From: Anas platyrhynchos
Lineage: Eukaryota; Chordata; Aves; Anseriformes; Anatidae
Assembly (NCBI RefSeq): GCF_047663525.1
Contig: NC_092591.1
Location: forward strand, 30,847,001 to 30,911,000
Reading direction: 5' to 3'
Length of the DNA: 64,000 bases
In this document: positions 63,821 through 64,000 of the stretch, piece after piece
Layout of the letters: every line of letters begins with the position of its first letter
How positions within the stretch are numbered: position 1 is the stretch's first letter
The notes under the pieces: generated by a model
What the model was told of the DNA's origin: nothing
Seen by the model: the letters and a program-made list of their open reading frames with translations, nothing else
Database searches by the model: none
Position numbers and translations under genes: made by a program

Positions 63821-64000
63821 GTAAGTAGGCATGACCAAACTGTATCCCTGATGCTATTTTCTTGGTAGTGGGTAGTGCCTAATAATTTTCTAGAGCTTGT
63901 GCTGATCTCCAGACATAAATGCAGATAATTCAGCATGACAAGGAGTCTTCATCATCCTGGAAAGTGGAAGTTCCCCTCACTCAGAGGAGCACTGCTTGTC

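Larger units (their letters stand above)
58706..64000 (+). repeat. Tandem duplication unit, copy 2 (cut by window end)
   Basis: Near-identical to 46,542 onward. Differences include a 14-base segment in intron 4 (TAAGGAATAATTAC, about 62,334-62,348) absent from copy 1, shorter or longer poly-A, poly-T and (AAAAT) tracts, and scattered substitutions. By eye, about 17 substitutions separate the 880-base intron 2 of the two copies. Confidence 0.93.

Overview
This is a vertebrate, almost certainly avian (galliform-like) genomic window. It has intron-split genes with GT-AG splice sites, CR1 LINE copies ending in the avian ATTCTGTG-type 3' repeat, and a secretin gene whose mature hormone matches, from memory, the known chicken secretin. 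Three vertebrate genes are recognisable in the order DRD4 (-), SCT (+), CDHR5 (+). The same trio sits together at human 11p15.5, with DRD4 and SCT head to head and SCT/CDHR5 co-oriented, so this is conserved synteny.

Layout. 1-4.3 kb: downstream flank of DRD4 with one unassigned candidate exon (555-719). 4.4-18.7 kb: DRD4, four coding exons on the minus strand, 372 aa. Its 12-kb first intron holds an AT-rich block (about 8.47-9.31 kb) and an LTR-like element (about 12.6-13.24 kb). 18.0-19.3 kb: GC-rich CpG-island-like region over DRD4 exon 1 and promoter, with a small G-rich tandem repeat. 19.3-39.0 kb: long intergenic region with a decayed LINE fragment, a 2.62-kb array of about 164 apparently identical 16-bp units (27,559-30,179), and a CR1 LINE whose ORF2 is broken by a single stop (31.2-34.07 kb). 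39.07-43.29 kb: SCT, five coding exons, 171-aa precursor carrying a secretin-like peptide and secretin. 44.05-45.7 kb: a decayed antisense CR1.

46.5-64 kb: the most unusual part. CDHR5 (cadherin-related family member 5, a brush-border protocadherin) is present as a tandem partial duplication with a period of about 12.16 kb. Copy 1 has promoter, signal-peptide exon and 12 coding exons for the cadherin ectodomain. It then runs straight into the promoter of copy 2, with no mucin-like, transmembrane or cytoplasmic exons visible. Copy 2 is cut by the window end after exon 7. Intron phases allow copy 1 exon 12 to splice in frame to copy 2 exon 2, which would give an elongated ectodomain. Reading through the copy 1 exon 12 donor would instead give a short secreted form. 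By eye the copies differ by 12 substitutions in 789 coding bases, 10 of them amino-acid changing.

DRD4 is a neuronal/retinal amine receptor, SCT a gut-brain hormone and CDHR5 an epithelial adhesion protein. They share synteny, not a pathway. All gene calls rest on hand translation and recall of protein families; no database search was possible.
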